NCBI GenBank assembly: GCA_963402885.1
Contig: OY727095.1
Location: 20,465,001 to 20,529,000 of the forward strand
Source of the DNA: Antedon bifida
Taxonomy: Eukaryota > Echinodermata > Crinoidea > Comatulida > Antedonidae
Length of the DNA stretch: 64,000 nucleotides
Reading direction: 5' to 3'
In this document: piece after piece, positions 1 through 11,744 of the stretch
How positions within the stretch are numbered: the first letter of the stretch is position 1
Layout of the letters: each line of letters starts with the position of its first letter
Translations under genes and position numbers: made by a program
Notes under the pieces: generated by a model
The model's database searches: none
Seen by the model: only the letters and a program-made list of their open reading frames with translations
What the model was told of the DNA's origin: nothing

Positions 1-832
1 AAAATCGCTAATAGTCGCGTTAAAACGTTGATTATACCTATCAGCTACTTGAACGATTCTACAGAAGTGATTCAACTCTACCTCATCAAGGTTAAGGTCC
101 TCGTCTTCAACAGTATCAATGTCGGCAAAGTCTTCTTCTTCTTCTTCTTCCCCGTCTTCGATTCTGAGCCTCTTTCTATTAACGCCCCTTCCGTACTGTA
201 TGGGTACAGGCTGAAAACAAAAAGAGAAAAACGGTAAAGAAAAAGAAATAAAAGACGTTGTACGACAACAACAACAACAACAACAGTAGTAAAGAAAATA
301 AAACGATAGTTACCTCAATAATCGAAGACTCCGTTGAATCATTAATCTCGACATTTCCTCTCAAACTCAAACATTTGGTGTGAGCACCAACACCGTACTA
401 TACAGAAATAAAAATAATTAGATAAATTAGAAAGGAAAACGTATATAAACCGAAAACGCGGAAACACTTTGTAAATTATACACGGTAAAATAAATATTAC
501 GTAAAAAATAAAATAAAACAAACACTTACTTCTATGTCATCAATACGCAAATTAGCCGAAAGTTCCTGCACTATCTCAATAGCGTTATTACAAATATCCG
601 AAAGTGAGAGGCTATCGGCTTCAGAAACACTCTGGCTAACATCTAAATCAAGATCCTGGTCATTAAATACGAAATCTTCTAGTAGTCCAACATCGGGGAT
701 AACATCGTCGGTATCGATATTTTCGATATTGTTTCGCGATAAACTAACGATAGCTTCTACTGCTCTCTGGCATTCGATAAACAAGCTATCGTTAGAATCG
801 GTAGATGATGATGATGATTCGTAATGAGCCAT
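1..832 (-). CDS. Unidentified acidic protein, first three exons, partial
   Basis: I do not recognise this protein. Three exons join in frame on the minus strand: exon 1 at 530-832 (ATG at 832, donor GTAAGT), exon 2 at 314-397 (acceptor CTGTATAG, donor GTAACT) and exon 3 from 210 past the window edge (acceptor TTTTCAG). Both introns are phase 0 and about 103-132 bp long. The 199 visible codons have no stop. The N-terminus is Ser-rich, followed by Asp/Glu-rich sequence; exon 3 holds a short basic patch (RKRLR) directly before six glutamates, then more acidic sequence. No signal peptide or membrane segment is visible. The basic patch could be a nuclear localisation signal (inference). A TATA-like box lies about 60 bp upstream of the ATG. 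The consistent splice sites, phase and uninterrupted frame support a real gene; its function is unknown. Confidence 0.65.
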
Positions 833-890
833 TGTAAAATAAAATTCTCTTAATCAAGAATGTGGAAGTGAGTTCACTGTAAATTTACCC

Positions 891-901
891 ATATATTTAT
901 A
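891..901 (-). promoter_or_regulatory. TATA-like box upstream of the acidic gene
   Basis: Read on the minus strand the sequence is TATAAATATAT, about 60 bp before the ATG at 832. This spacing fits a start of transcription near 860-870 with a short 5' UTR. The DNA is AT-rich, so a chance match is possible. Confidence 0.4.
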
Positions 902-905
902 CACA

Positions 906-2150
906 CTAAAATAATTTATGCATGATGTCAGTAGCGTCCCTCTTTACCCTTCTTTTTGTTTTATTTTAAAGGGAAACAAAGAAATCTTTTCGTAAACGTA
1001 ACCAATTTAAATGAAAATAAAACTAAACATTGGAAAAACAAAAATCATCAAAAAAGTGAAACTAACATCATAACGGCACACATTAAACTTTAGTATGTCA
1101 AACACCCCGTGCCACTGCTTTTCAATTTCTCCCCTTTGTTAACAAATCCGGAAGATGATTAGTTACCTGTCGGTAAAGTTCAATCAAGACATACTTATTA
1201 TTTAACTTCATTCATTCTTATCTTTTTGTTTTAGTCATTGTTATAATATCCGGATCAAATAACTTATGTCTTTGGATTATGTCGGCATACATCAATCAAA
1301 AACCTCAATTAACTAGTTTTAATTAACCAGGTGCATCTTTACTGACTCTATGACTAATTCAAATCTTACAAAAACTATATTGTCTCACTTCCATCTATAT
1401 AACAATTCTAGTGAAATGATATATTGTATTGTCTTATACTATCCCCATTGTTAACCATTGTTATAAAAACACCTGACGGATATTACGTAATTTTGTCTGA
1501 AGTACCTTATCTTCTACTTACATGTCATCATATCCAAAAATTACAACATCATATGAGTCCCGTAATTTGACCTATACTGCAAAAGCAATAATGAAACACT
1601 TCTAATATCTGTATAAGACATGTTGGTTTTATTTATTAATGGAAATCATTTTTAAACAACAGAGGACATGAAATGTTGTAATCTATGCATTTATCTGCCT
1701 GAAAAAAAAATGCTGTTCACCTTAGCTTACTCTTACAACAAAAATAATCTTGATGATTAAACTAGGCCTAGGCTAGGCCAGGCTATAATAATGGCATGGA
1801 CTAGCTAGGGGCCTAGGCCTAGCCAAGCTAGGTTCTAGGCCTAGTAGTAGTACAGCCTCCGAGCCTAGGCCAATAATAGAATAATAAAGACATTATTTCA
1901 AAGTACTCGTGACAGTGTCACGCTAGTTGTACCAATTATTATTTATTCACATTTAGAATATTGTTATTTGTTTATGTTAGTAGTACCTTTTTTTTTAAAT
2001 TTTCTTTCAAAATTACATAGGCCTCTAGCCCCCTATTCGTTTAGTTCATAATTTCCGAAGCTATTTCATCGCTGCATGCCATGCCATCAAAACAATAAAT
2101 GACCTCTTGACCACATATGAAGAAATGGGTACCCTCCACTTCAATGTAGG
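906..2150. other. Intergenic, no gene seen
   Basis: No convincing exon is visible. At 1,765-1,870 there is a cluster of CTAGGCC/GGCCTAG palindromes. A short motif near 1,558 (GTCCCGTAATTTGACCTATA) recurs at about 2,177 and inverted near 3,870, so fragments of the neighbouring repeat family extend into this stretch. Confidence 0.5.
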
Positions 2151-5100
2151 TAAGTCACATAGCGACGTATATATGGGTCCCGCAATTTCACCTATACTGC
2201 ACTGTATACAGACACACAGTATACTATTCAATATGATAAAATAGTACAACTTAGCACTGTAAACATAATATACGCATCATGTCATAGGATGGCGTACATC
2301 AACTGTTTACATTCATATTTTAATGTATGTCCATCAAATAATATATCAGTAAAATGATAAAAATGATCACCTATAATTCGTCAAAGTGACGAATTAAATT
2401 CTAGTTTTTTTATTGTTTCTGTACACTATTTTGTGTAACAATTATCTCAAAAAGTTTAATGTCAATGATTACCAAAATTTCAGAATATCTTTCAAATAAT
2501 ATAACTTAATCCTAATAAGCTTGTCACTCATCCGTGACGTCATTTATACGCCATTTTGTGAAATCACATTATCAATCATATCTCCATAATTCATTATCAC
2601 ATATTAATGAAATTCACTACACGTAAACTTCAGGTCAAGGGTAAAAATATTAGTAAATAAAAAGTTGCGCGTTTCAAGGTCATGTACGTTAAATCGCGCA
2701 TGCTCAAAATGAAGTTTTGATCAATTTAGAGCATGAATTAGGCCATTTGCCCGTTTCAAAAAATTACTGCGCAAAAACGCGATTCTTAGAAAGCGTAAAA
2801 AATAAAATTTGATGTATAAATCACAATCTACTCACAATGCTTAGTACATTCACCAATTTTGAGTCCATTCCGACTTAAGATAACGCTATACGAGCACGTT
2901 AAAAATGACCAAATGCGCACATTAATTTCACAAAAGTTCTGAAAATGGTGAGAAATAGGTCTTTTTTAAAATGAAAATGGCCACTTGAATTTAAAAGTTT
3001 TTTTCTCTTTCGTCATATAATTATCACATTCAATAGAATTTATTGGCTTTCTCATGACATGCCACTATTTTCATTTTGATGACGTCATCACGCGTAAAAC
3101 CTTGAATAATGTAGGTCGTGTAATTTCAACTTCGCCGTAAATTTAAATATCTTACAGCTCTTCAGAATTGAAGGTTACCTTGATTATTATAATTTATTAT
3201 GAAAGCTGATGAAATGTAGATATGAATTCATATAAAAATCAAGCCTATCAGATGTTGTGACGTTAACATATGGCCAGTTGAAGTAGTTTTTTCATCTTTT
3301 TTGTCAAAGTTATACAAATTTCAAAGAGCGCGCACAGCGCTTCTATGTGCCAGATTCTCTTCCAATTCTTATATTTATTTGCTCAATTCATTATCTTTCG
3401 AAATTGTCATCTTCAAGTTTATTTGGATATAGATACACAGTATATACTGTACATATTGTATATGGCGTATAATAGACACAACTCAGCACTATAGGCGTAT
3501 AATAGGATGGCATACATCAACATTTTCTGATCGTATGTTAACGTACGTACATGTTTAAAAAAAAATTAATTTCAGTAAAATGATAAAAGTGACGAATTAA
3601 ATTCTAGTTGTGTTTTGGTTGTGTGTTTCCTTCACCTGTCTCACAACAACAAATAAAAACTAGAATTTAATTCGTCACTTTGACGAATTATAGGTGATCA
3701 TTTTTATCATTTTACTGAAATTAATTTTTTTTAAACATGCACGTACGTTAACATACGATCGGAAAATGTTGATGTATGCCATCCTATTATATGCTTATAG
3801 TGCTGAGTTGTGCCTATATGCCATATACAATATGTACAGTATATACTGTATATCTATATACAGTGTAGCATAGGTGAAATTACGGGACACACATGTTCTA
3901 ATTTTTTGGCATGATGACGTTATCAAACTAAACTTTAAGATGACAATTTCGAAAGATAATTAATTGAGCAAAAAAATATAAGATTTGGAAAAAAATTTGG
4001 CACGTAGAAGCGCTGTGCGCGCTCTTTGAATTGTGTATAACTTTGACGAAAAATATGAAAAAACTACTTTTTCACTTCAACTGGCCATATGTTAACGTCA
4101 CAACATCCGATAGGCTTAATTTTTATATGAATTAATATCTACATTTCATCAGCTTTCATAATAAATTATAATCATCAAGGTAACCTTCAATTCTGAAGAG
4201 CTGTAAGATATTCAAATTTACTGCGAAGGTGAAATTACACGGCCTACGTTATTCAAGTTTTTACGCGTGATGACGTCATTAAAATGAAGATAGTGTCAAC
4301 TCATGATAAAGATAATTAATTAAGCAAGCACATACTGAAAGTTGTGCGAAATTCGAGCACACATAACCAAGATGCGCTCTGTTGAATGTGATAATCTACA
4401 CAAAAAGATAACAAATCCTAATTTTTAAATTCAAGTGGCCATTTGATGACGTCAAAACATTTTGTACGTAAAGTGTGTACATGAATTCATATCTACAACT
4501 CAATGGCTTCCAGAATAAGTTAAAAAAATCGGGGGTCATCTTGCATTCTGAAGAATTATTTTCATTTTAAAAAAGACCTATTTTTCACCATTTTCAGAAC
4601 TTTTGTAAAATTAATATGCGCATTTTGTCATTTTTAACGTGCTCGTATAGCGTTATTTTAAGTCGGAACTGACTCAAATTTGGTGAATGTACTAAGGATG
4701 GTGAGTAGAATGAGATTTGTAAAAAAAATTCATATTTTTTACGCTTTTTAAGTATCGCGCGCGCAAAAACGCATTTTTGCGCAGTAATTTATTGAAACAC
4801 GCAAATGGCCTAATTCATGCTCTAAATTGATCAAAACTTAATTTTGAGCGTTTTAAATTTTTAACGCGCGATATCACGCGCATGAACCTACGTGCGCGTG
4901 CGTTTTTATTTGCTAATATTTTTACCCTTGATCTGAAGTTTACGTGTAGTGAATTTCATTAATATGTGATAATGAATTTTGGAGATATGATTGATAATGT
5001 GATTTCGCAAAATGGCGTATAAATGTCGTCACGGATGAGTGATCACGCTGGAAAGCTTATTAGGATTAAGTTATATTATTTGAAAGATATTCTGAAATTT

Positions 5101-5180
5101 TTGTAATCATTGACATTAAACTTTTTTAGATAATTGTTACACAAAATAGTGTACAGAAACAATAAAAAGAAAAAAAATAA
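2150..5180. repeat. Large imperfect inverted repeat (foldback element)
   Basis: Sequence from about 2,395 to 3,612 reappears as its reverse complement from about 3,657 to 5,170, leaving a spacer of about 45 bp. For example the stretch at 2,410-2,475 (TGTTTCTGTACACTATTTTG) is mirrored at 5,140-5,160, and the AATTCGTCACTTT motif occurs on both sides of the centre. The right arm is about 300 bp longer, so indels have accumulated. A further outer segment, 2,160-2,395, is mirrored at 3,660-3,890 and also repeated forward at 3,430-3,610, so the structure is composite. No transposase ORF is visible. The right arm shares diverged sequence with the tandem units that follow (for example around 4,565-4,680 versus 5,825-5,945), so both probably belong to one repeat family. 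Confidence 0.75.
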
Positions 5181-5352
5181 AACTAGATCTTAAACTCGTC
5201 ACTTGAGGACGAGTTTGGTTATCCGCCCGCAACAAAACGTATCTTCGGCATTCAAGTACTTTTCAGTTGTGACTTTTCCAAAAAGTAGCCTATTCAAAAT
5301 TAAAACTGCCCTTTCAGTGTAATAACCAAACAGATCCTTTTATTTAATTGTT

Positions 5353-5430
5353 TTCCCGTGATGGGATTCGAACCCGGTACCTCCGATACCAAAGTCGGTT
5401 GCATTACACATCGAGCCATATGAGCACCTG
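5353..5430 (-). other. tRNA-like (SINE-type) segment, unit 1
   Basis: On the minus strand it contains an A-box-like TGGCTCGATGTG, an anticodon-arm-like region and a canonical B box GGTTCGAATCC, in tRNA order and spacing. The 5' and 3' ends do not form a proper acceptor stem, so this is a tRNA-derived promoter segment or tRNA pseudogene, not a functional tRNA. Confidence 0.6.
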
Positions 5431-6916
5431 CTGATGAGAATCCGAAGAAAGAGTCCTCGTTCATTCGGTATGTTGTGAACCCCCTCGATGCAAGTTGATT
5501 ATTACATATCGAACTTAAATCATAATTTTTACTATGATGAAATCTTCACAAATTTTAAACAGTGACATATTATGAAAGTGCATACTTTCAAGTTGTATAT
5601 ATTAACATGTAAAGAAAAAAGATAAACGTTATGTTTATTGTTTTACTCTTTGAATATGTTTATGTTTGTTTGATGATAATTATTTCAAAAATTACATTTA
5701 ATATGCAAATAATGCAGCCATCAAACACTTTTTAACATTCAAGACTATAATAAATTAGACCTATGATTAATACACTGCAAGAAAATAAAATAAAAAATGG
5801 GGGTAACCTTGCATTCTGATGAACTGTTTCATTTTTAAAAGTAGACATATTTTGGAACATTTTCACAATTTGTTGACGTTTTCGTGCGCAACCAGTCATG
5901 TTTAACGTACTCGTAGAACGCCATTTCAAGTCGAAAAGTGAATAAAATAACGTAAAATTGTTAACCGAAGATTTAAAAACACAAATCGTGTAAAAGAAAT
6001 GCTCATACGTGTTCCCTGCGCCGTGCGCGCGTAAAAATGTGCGCACCAGTGGCAATTTTTTAAACGCTTAAAATGACCTGAATCGTGCTCTAATTTAATC
6101 AGAAATTGATTTGAAGCATTTTAAAATTTCAAACGCCATTTACGCGCGCACTTTCTAACGTTACAAATTGCGGTAGCGTTAAAAAAGTTAACTATTGATG
6201 TGAAGCAAACGTGGCTGAAAATGACGTTAAAAAATATTCATTTGTTTCGAAGTTATAACCAATTTAAGATTTTCAGAAAATCACGCGTAACTTACGCTAC
6301 GCGGCTCTGACATCGTCAAAAAGCTTGGCTGGACAACTTCAGTAAAATGTCTAAATGCTGAACAAGTTACAACATATTATGTTTACACGTTGAAGAGAAA
6401 CAGCGTGCACAAAATAAGAAGAGTAAAATATTTCAAACGCAATTTACGCGAAAACTTTCTAGTCTCCAAAAATTTGTTAAACATTCCAAAAGTTAGCCAT
6501 TGATGTGAAGAAAACGTGGCTGAAAATTTCGTTAAAAAATATTTATCGGTTTCGAAGTTATGACCGATTTAAGATTTTCAGAAAATCGCGCGTAACTTAC
6601 GCTACGCGGATCTGACAGCGTCCAAAAGCTTGGCTGAACATCTTCAGTTAAATGTCTAAATGTTGACCAAGTTACAACATGTTATGTTAACACGTTGAAG
6701 AGAAAACGCGTGCACAAAATCTGAGAAAGAAAGAAGAATAATAAAACTAGATCTGAACTCGTCACTTGAGGACGAGTTTGGTTATCCGCCCGCTACAAAA
6801 CGTATCTTGCGTATTAAAGTACTTCTCAGTTATGACTTTTCCAAAAAAGTAGCCTATTCAAAATTAAAACTGCCCTTTCAGTGTAATAGCCTAACAAATC
6901 CTTTTATTTAATTGTT

Positions 6917-6993
6917 TTCCCGTGACGGGACTCGATCCCGGTACCTCTGTTACCAAAGTCGGTTGCACTACACATCGAGCCATATCAGCACCT
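6917..6993 (-). other. tRNA-like (SINE-type) segment, unit 2
   Basis: Equivalent of the unit 1 segment. Its B box has changed (GGATCGAGTCC on the minus strand) and the A-box region is kept, so it has probably lost some polymerase III promoter quality. Confidence 0.55.
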
Positions 6994-8479
6994 GCTGAAG
7001 AAAATCCGAAGAAAGATTACTCGTTCGTTCGGTATGTCGTGAACTCCCTCGATGCAAGTTGATTATTACATATCGAACTTAAATCATAATTTTTACTATG
7101 ATGAAATCTTCACAAATTTTAAACAGTCACATATTATGAAAGTGCATACTTTCAAGTTTTATATATTAACATGTAAAGAAAAAAGATAAACGTTATGTTT
7201 ATTGTTTTACTCTTTGAATATGTTTATGTTTGTTTGATGATAAATATTTTAAAAATTACATTTAATATGCAAATAATGTAGCCATCAAACACTTTTTAAC
7301 ATTCAAGACTATTATAAATTAGACCTATGATTCATACACTGCAAGAAAATAAAATAAAAAATAGGGGTAACCTTGCAATCTGGTGAACTGTTTCATTTTT
7401 AAAAGTAGACATATTTTGGAACATTTTCACAATTTGTTGACGTTTTCGTGCGCAACCTGTCATGTTTAACGTGCTTGTAGAACGCCATTTCAAGTTTAAA
7501 AGTGAATAAAATAACGTAAAATTGTTAACCGAAGATGTAAAAACACAAATCGTGTAAAAGAAATGCTCATACGTGTTCCCTGCGCCGTGCGCGCGTAAAA
7601 ATGTGCGCACCAGTGGCAATTTTTTAAACGCTTAAAATGACCTAAATCGTGCTCTAATTTAATCAGAAATTAATTTGAAGCATTTTAAAATTTCAAACGC
7701 CATTTACGCGCGCACTTTCTAATGTTACAAATTGCGGTAGCGTTAAAAAAGTTAACTATTGATGTGAAGCAAACGTGGCTGAAAATGACGTTAAAAAATA
7801 TTCGTTTGTTTCGAAGTTATAACCAATTTAAGATTTTCAGAAAATCACGCGTAACCTACGCTACGCGGCTCTGACTTCGTCAAAAAGCTTGGCTGGACAA
7901 CTTCAGTAAAATGTCTAAATGCTGAACAAGTTACAACATATTATGTTTACACGTTGAAGAGAAACAGCGTGCACAAAATAAGAAGAGTAAAATATTTCAA
8001 ACGCAATTTACGCGAAAACTTTTTAGTCTCTAAAAATTTGTTAAACATTCCAAAAGTTAGCCATTGATGTGAAGAAAACGTGGCTGAAAATTTCGTTAAA
8101 AAATATTTATCGGTTTCGAAGTTATGACCGATTTAAGATTTTCAGAAAATCGCGCGTGACTTACGCTACGCGGATCTGACAGCGTCCAAAAGCTTGGCTG
8201 AACATCTTCAGTTAAATGTCTAAATGTTGACCAAGTTACAAAATGTTATGTTAACACGTTGAAGAGAAAACGCGTGCACAAAATCTGAGAAAGAAAGAAG
8301 AATAATAAACTAGATCTTAAACTCGTCACTTGAGGACGAGTTTGGTTATCCGCCCGCAACAAAACGTATCTTGCGTATTAAAGTACTTCTCAGTTATGAC
8401 TTTTCCAAAAAAGTAGCCTATTCAAAATTAAAACTGCCCTTTAAGTGTAATAACCAAATAAATCCTTTTAATTGATTGT

Positions 8480-8557
8480 TTTCCCGTGATGGGATTCGAA
8501 CCCGGTACCTGTGATACCAAAGTCGGTTGCACTACACATCGAGCCATATGAGCACCT
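8480..8557 (-). other. tRNA-like (SINE-type) segment, unit 3
   Basis: Equivalent of the unit 1 segment with an intact B box (GGTTCGAATCC on the minus strand) and an A-box-like TGGCTCGATGTG. There is no acceptor stem. Confidence 0.6.
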
Positions 8558-9901
8558 GGTGAAGAAAATCCGAAGAAAGAATCCTCGTTCATTCGGTATG
8601 TCGTGAACCCCCTCGATGCAAGTTGATTATTACATATCGAACTTAAATCATAATGTTTACTATGATGAAATCTTCACACATTTTAAACAGTGACATATTA
8701 TGAAAGTGCATACTTTCAAGTTTAATATATTAACATGTAAAGAAAAAAGATAAACGTTATGTTTATTGTTTTACTCTTTGAATATGTTTATGTTTGTTTG
8801 ATGATAAATATTTCAAAAATTACATTTAATATGCAAATAATGTAGCCATCAAACACTTTTTAACATTCAAGACTATTATAAATTAGACCTATGATTCATA
8901 CTCTGCAAGAAAATAAAATAAAAAAATGGGGTAACCTTGCATTCTGGTGAACTGTTTCATTTTTAAAAGTAGACATATTTTGGAACATTTTCACAATTTG
9001 TTGACGTTTTCGTGCGCATCCTGTCATGTTTAACGTGCTCGTAGAACGCCATTTCAAGTTGAAAAGTGAATAAAATAACGTAAAATTGTTAACCGAAGAT
9101 TTAAAAACACAAATCGTGTAAAAGAAATGCTCATACGTGTTCCCTGCGCCGTGCGCGCGTAAAAATGTGCGCAACAGTGGCAATTTTTTAAACGCTTAAA
9201 ATGACCTGAATCGTGCTCTAATTTAATCAGAAATTGATTTGAAGAATTTTAAAATTTCAAATGCCATTTACGCGCGCACTTTCTAACGTTACAAATTGCG
9301 GTAGCGTTAAAAAAGTTAACTATTGATGTGAAGCAAACGTGGCTGAAAATGACGTTAAAAAATATTCGTTTGTTTCGAAGTTATAACCAATTTAAGATTT
9401 TCAGAAAATCACGCGTAACTTACGCTACGCGGCTCTGACATCGTCAAAAAGCTTGGCTGGACAACTTCAGTAAAATGTCTAAATGCTGAACAAGTTACAA
9501 CATATTATGTTTACACGTTGAAGAGAAACAGCGTGCACAAAATAAGAAGAGTAAAATATTTCAAACGCAATTTACGCGAAAACTTTCTAGTCTCCAAAAA
9601 TTTGTTAAACATTCCAAAAGTTAGCCATTGATGTGAAGAAAACGTGGCTGAAAATTTCGTTAAAAAATATTTATCGGTTTCGAAGTTATGACCGATTTAA
9701 GATTTTCAGAAAATCGCGCGTGACTTACGCTACGCGGATCTGACAGCGTCCAAAAGCTTGGCTGAACATCTTCAGTTAAATGTCTAAATGTTGACCAAGT
9801 TACAACATGTTATGTTAACACGTTGAAGAGAAAACGCGTGCACAAAATCTGAGAAAGAAAGAAGAATAATAAAAAAAAAAAGAAACACGTACAATAACAA
9901 A

Positions 9902-10041
9902 GGTTATCCGCTTGTGGCGGATAACCAAAAAAAAAAAAAAAAGTAACACTACAATTCCAAGGGCTTATCCGCTTGAGGCGGATAACCAAAAAAAAAGAAA
10001 CACGTACAATAACAAAGGTTATCCGCTTGTGGCGGATAACC
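9902..10041. repeat. Three hairpins in a row
   Basis: Perfect or near-perfect palindromes lie at 9,902-9,926, 9,963-9,987 and 10,017-10,041. Each has arms of about 10 bp (GGTTATCCGC paired with GCGGATAACC) around a loop of about 5 bases. A-runs and the shared spacer ACACGTACAATAACAAAG separate them. They directly follow the 1.56-kb tandem units, whose starts contain the related GGTTATCCGCC. Confidence 0.8.
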
Positions 10042-10261
10042 AAAAAATAAAAAAAATAATAATAAAGATTTTATACAATAACAATAGGTGATCATTTTAT
10101 TCTAAATGAATCACCTAAAAATTGTAATGTTGTTGCCTTTTGTGGTTATGTGCGCTATATGATACATTTTTTATTATGATGCAATCATATATTTACTTTT
10201 ACGTTATTTTATACTTAGGGCAGATTGCATAAAAAAATATAACTGTATTTTTGTTCTACTT

Positions 10262-10620
10262 TCAGAAGTACAGGAAATTTGCCAGACACCGATGTCAGTG
10301 GCATATGCAATGAGTTACTAAGCGGCATCGTGTCATTGATGATTCTGAGACAACAAATTCATTACCAGTTTTGATTCAGAGACTAGTACAAGCAAGTCAG
10401 CAACAAAGAGGAAATCATCAGATATAAATACTTATATTGTTGATTACATTGACAGCAAGATGGGGGTTAAAAAAGATGCCTTCAACACATTTTTTTTATT
10501 CAACTTGTCATACTGTTAAAGCATTCCCTAAACTTAAGCAAATAGAGATTAAAAAAATAATTAGTGATGCTGTTTGATTGAGGAAGAATTAGCAATTCTT
10601 GAAGAATGAATGAAGTAAGT
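10262..10620 (+). pseudogene. Relic exon resembling a BESS-type motif
   Basis: After a TTTCAG acceptor-like site the plus strand reads through short open segments in shifting frames. One stretch (10,379-10,516) encodes a basic KRKSSD segment followed by DAFNTFFLF and then a stop. After a frameshift, the sequence continues with a helix-like segment ending KKIISDAV near 10,578. That order resembles the BESS motif found with MADF domains in insect and transposon-derived proteins. At least one frameshift and two stops make it non-functional as read. The family assignment is weak. Confidence 0.3.
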
Positions 10621-10625
10621 ATGTT

Positions 10626-10745
10626 TAAAGATGTATTGTCCCCCTGAAAAAAATTGTAACATAAGTTATCCACTTTGACCAAAAATTGGATTAAAAAAAA
10701 ATGGAATTACCTGAAAAAACTGTAATTTAAAGCAAAAAATTGTCA
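10626..10745 (-). repeat. Dispersed repeat also found in both NLR 3' flanks
   Basis: Read on the minus strand this contains ATTACAGTTTTTTCAGGTAA, then GGTCAAAGTGGATAA, then GGGGGACAATACATCTTTAA. Similar blocks occur on the plus strand at about 17,050-17,215 and 57,990-58,110, and partly at 45,725-45,765. It is a mobile or dispersed repeat of unknown class. Confidence 0.6.
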
Positions 10746-11740
10746 AATTGGCAAAAAATTTACGATTTTAGTGTTAAAAAACGAAAGGCACTGTCATCGA
10801 AAAATATAGAAAACTCAACATGCATGATGGGAAGACTACCGACCCCTTTCTAAGCAGCTGGAAAAGAAGACTACTCGTTTTAGCGCCAAAGGGATGTGTC
10901 TAAAGTCACGTCTGCATGTTATGCAGACATGGTCTGGGACAATTTGCTTTGGCGCTAAAACGTTGAGTGTTTCAGTTATGGGACGCCATTTCTGTATTAT
11001 TTCACCATTTTTAGCTTGCTACGTCACTTAAAAGTCAAGTTATAAGCCAAAATAAGTCTTAAATGGCGGCCATTTTGTTTTTCACATTTTAAGGGTGAAG
11101 ATCTAAAAATTGAGCCGGGTAAACAGCAAATTTGAATTCAGCACCCCGAAATTACCCTAAAACACATGTTTATTCGCTTTTAACACGAAATGCCTACAGC
11201 ATTTCATTTTTCTCAAATCTGGACTAGTCTACTAGTAATCTTTTGATTTGACGTTCCTTTCGTCGGTATTATTATTTTGTTCGTTTTTATGAATTTCTAT
11301 GTTTATGTTTTCAAGTTGAATATGAATGTATCCTGTTATTCTATTGATTATTATATATTTTTTTTTGTTTAACATTGCTTAACTATACAGTTTTCTAACC
11401 TTTTAATTTCATTTTTAATCAATTCCGTTTTTTTTAAATGTATAATGTTATTTATGTTTTTTATTTATAAGTTCTTTAAGAGTATGAGTTACATGATCAC
11501 ATTTTTGTCACTTATTATACCTACAGTATAACACTTTATTTACTTTGATGACTAAAACATTAAAACATAAATTTGGAATAATGGCGAACCTAAGTCGCAA
11601 ATTGTTAGTTAGATATTCGTTATAATTTCTCATTTGTTACACGTGTGTGTGTGACCTATAATAAATAAATAAGGGATGGCAGGGCTACAGGTAGGCCTAC
11701 GTCGAGGGGAAATTCATCAAATTGTTTCATCAAAACAATA
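10746..11740. other. Intergenic, with one hairpin
   Basis: No gene is seen. A stem of about 15 bp is formed by TTTTAGCGCCAAAG near 10,877 and its complement CTTTGGCGCTAAAA near 10,947, with TCTGCATGTTATGCAGA forming an inner stem. This may be a small foldback element. Confidence 0.4.
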
Positions 11741-11744
11741 ACTC

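Larger units (their letters stand above)
5183..9870. repeat. Three tandem 1.56-kb repeat units
   Basis: Units start near 5,183, 6,746 and 8,310 with an ACTAGATCT motif followed by ACTCGTCACTTGAGGACGAG, and end with GCGTGCACAAAATCTGAG. Equivalent positions are offset by 1,564 bp and the three units differ by scattered substitutions only. Inside each unit a segment of about 300 bp is itself duplicated with divergence (6,120-6,415 versus 6,425-6,725 in unit 1). Each unit carries one tRNA-like segment. The short minus-strand reading frame present in each unit (about 5,732-6,055, 7,332-7,619 and 8,896-9,183) looks like chance conservation within a repeat, not a gene. Confidence 0.85.

Noticed and set aside
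5353..8557. Functional tRNA genes in the tandem units
   Set aside because: A and B boxes are present, but the acceptor stem cannot pair and the T-arm has mismatches.
5732..9183. A conserved 95-107-codon minus-strand frame in each 1.56-kb unit
   Set aside because: Conservation follows from recent tandem duplication. There is no recognisable domain, the lengths differ between units, and the frame lies inside repeat DNA.
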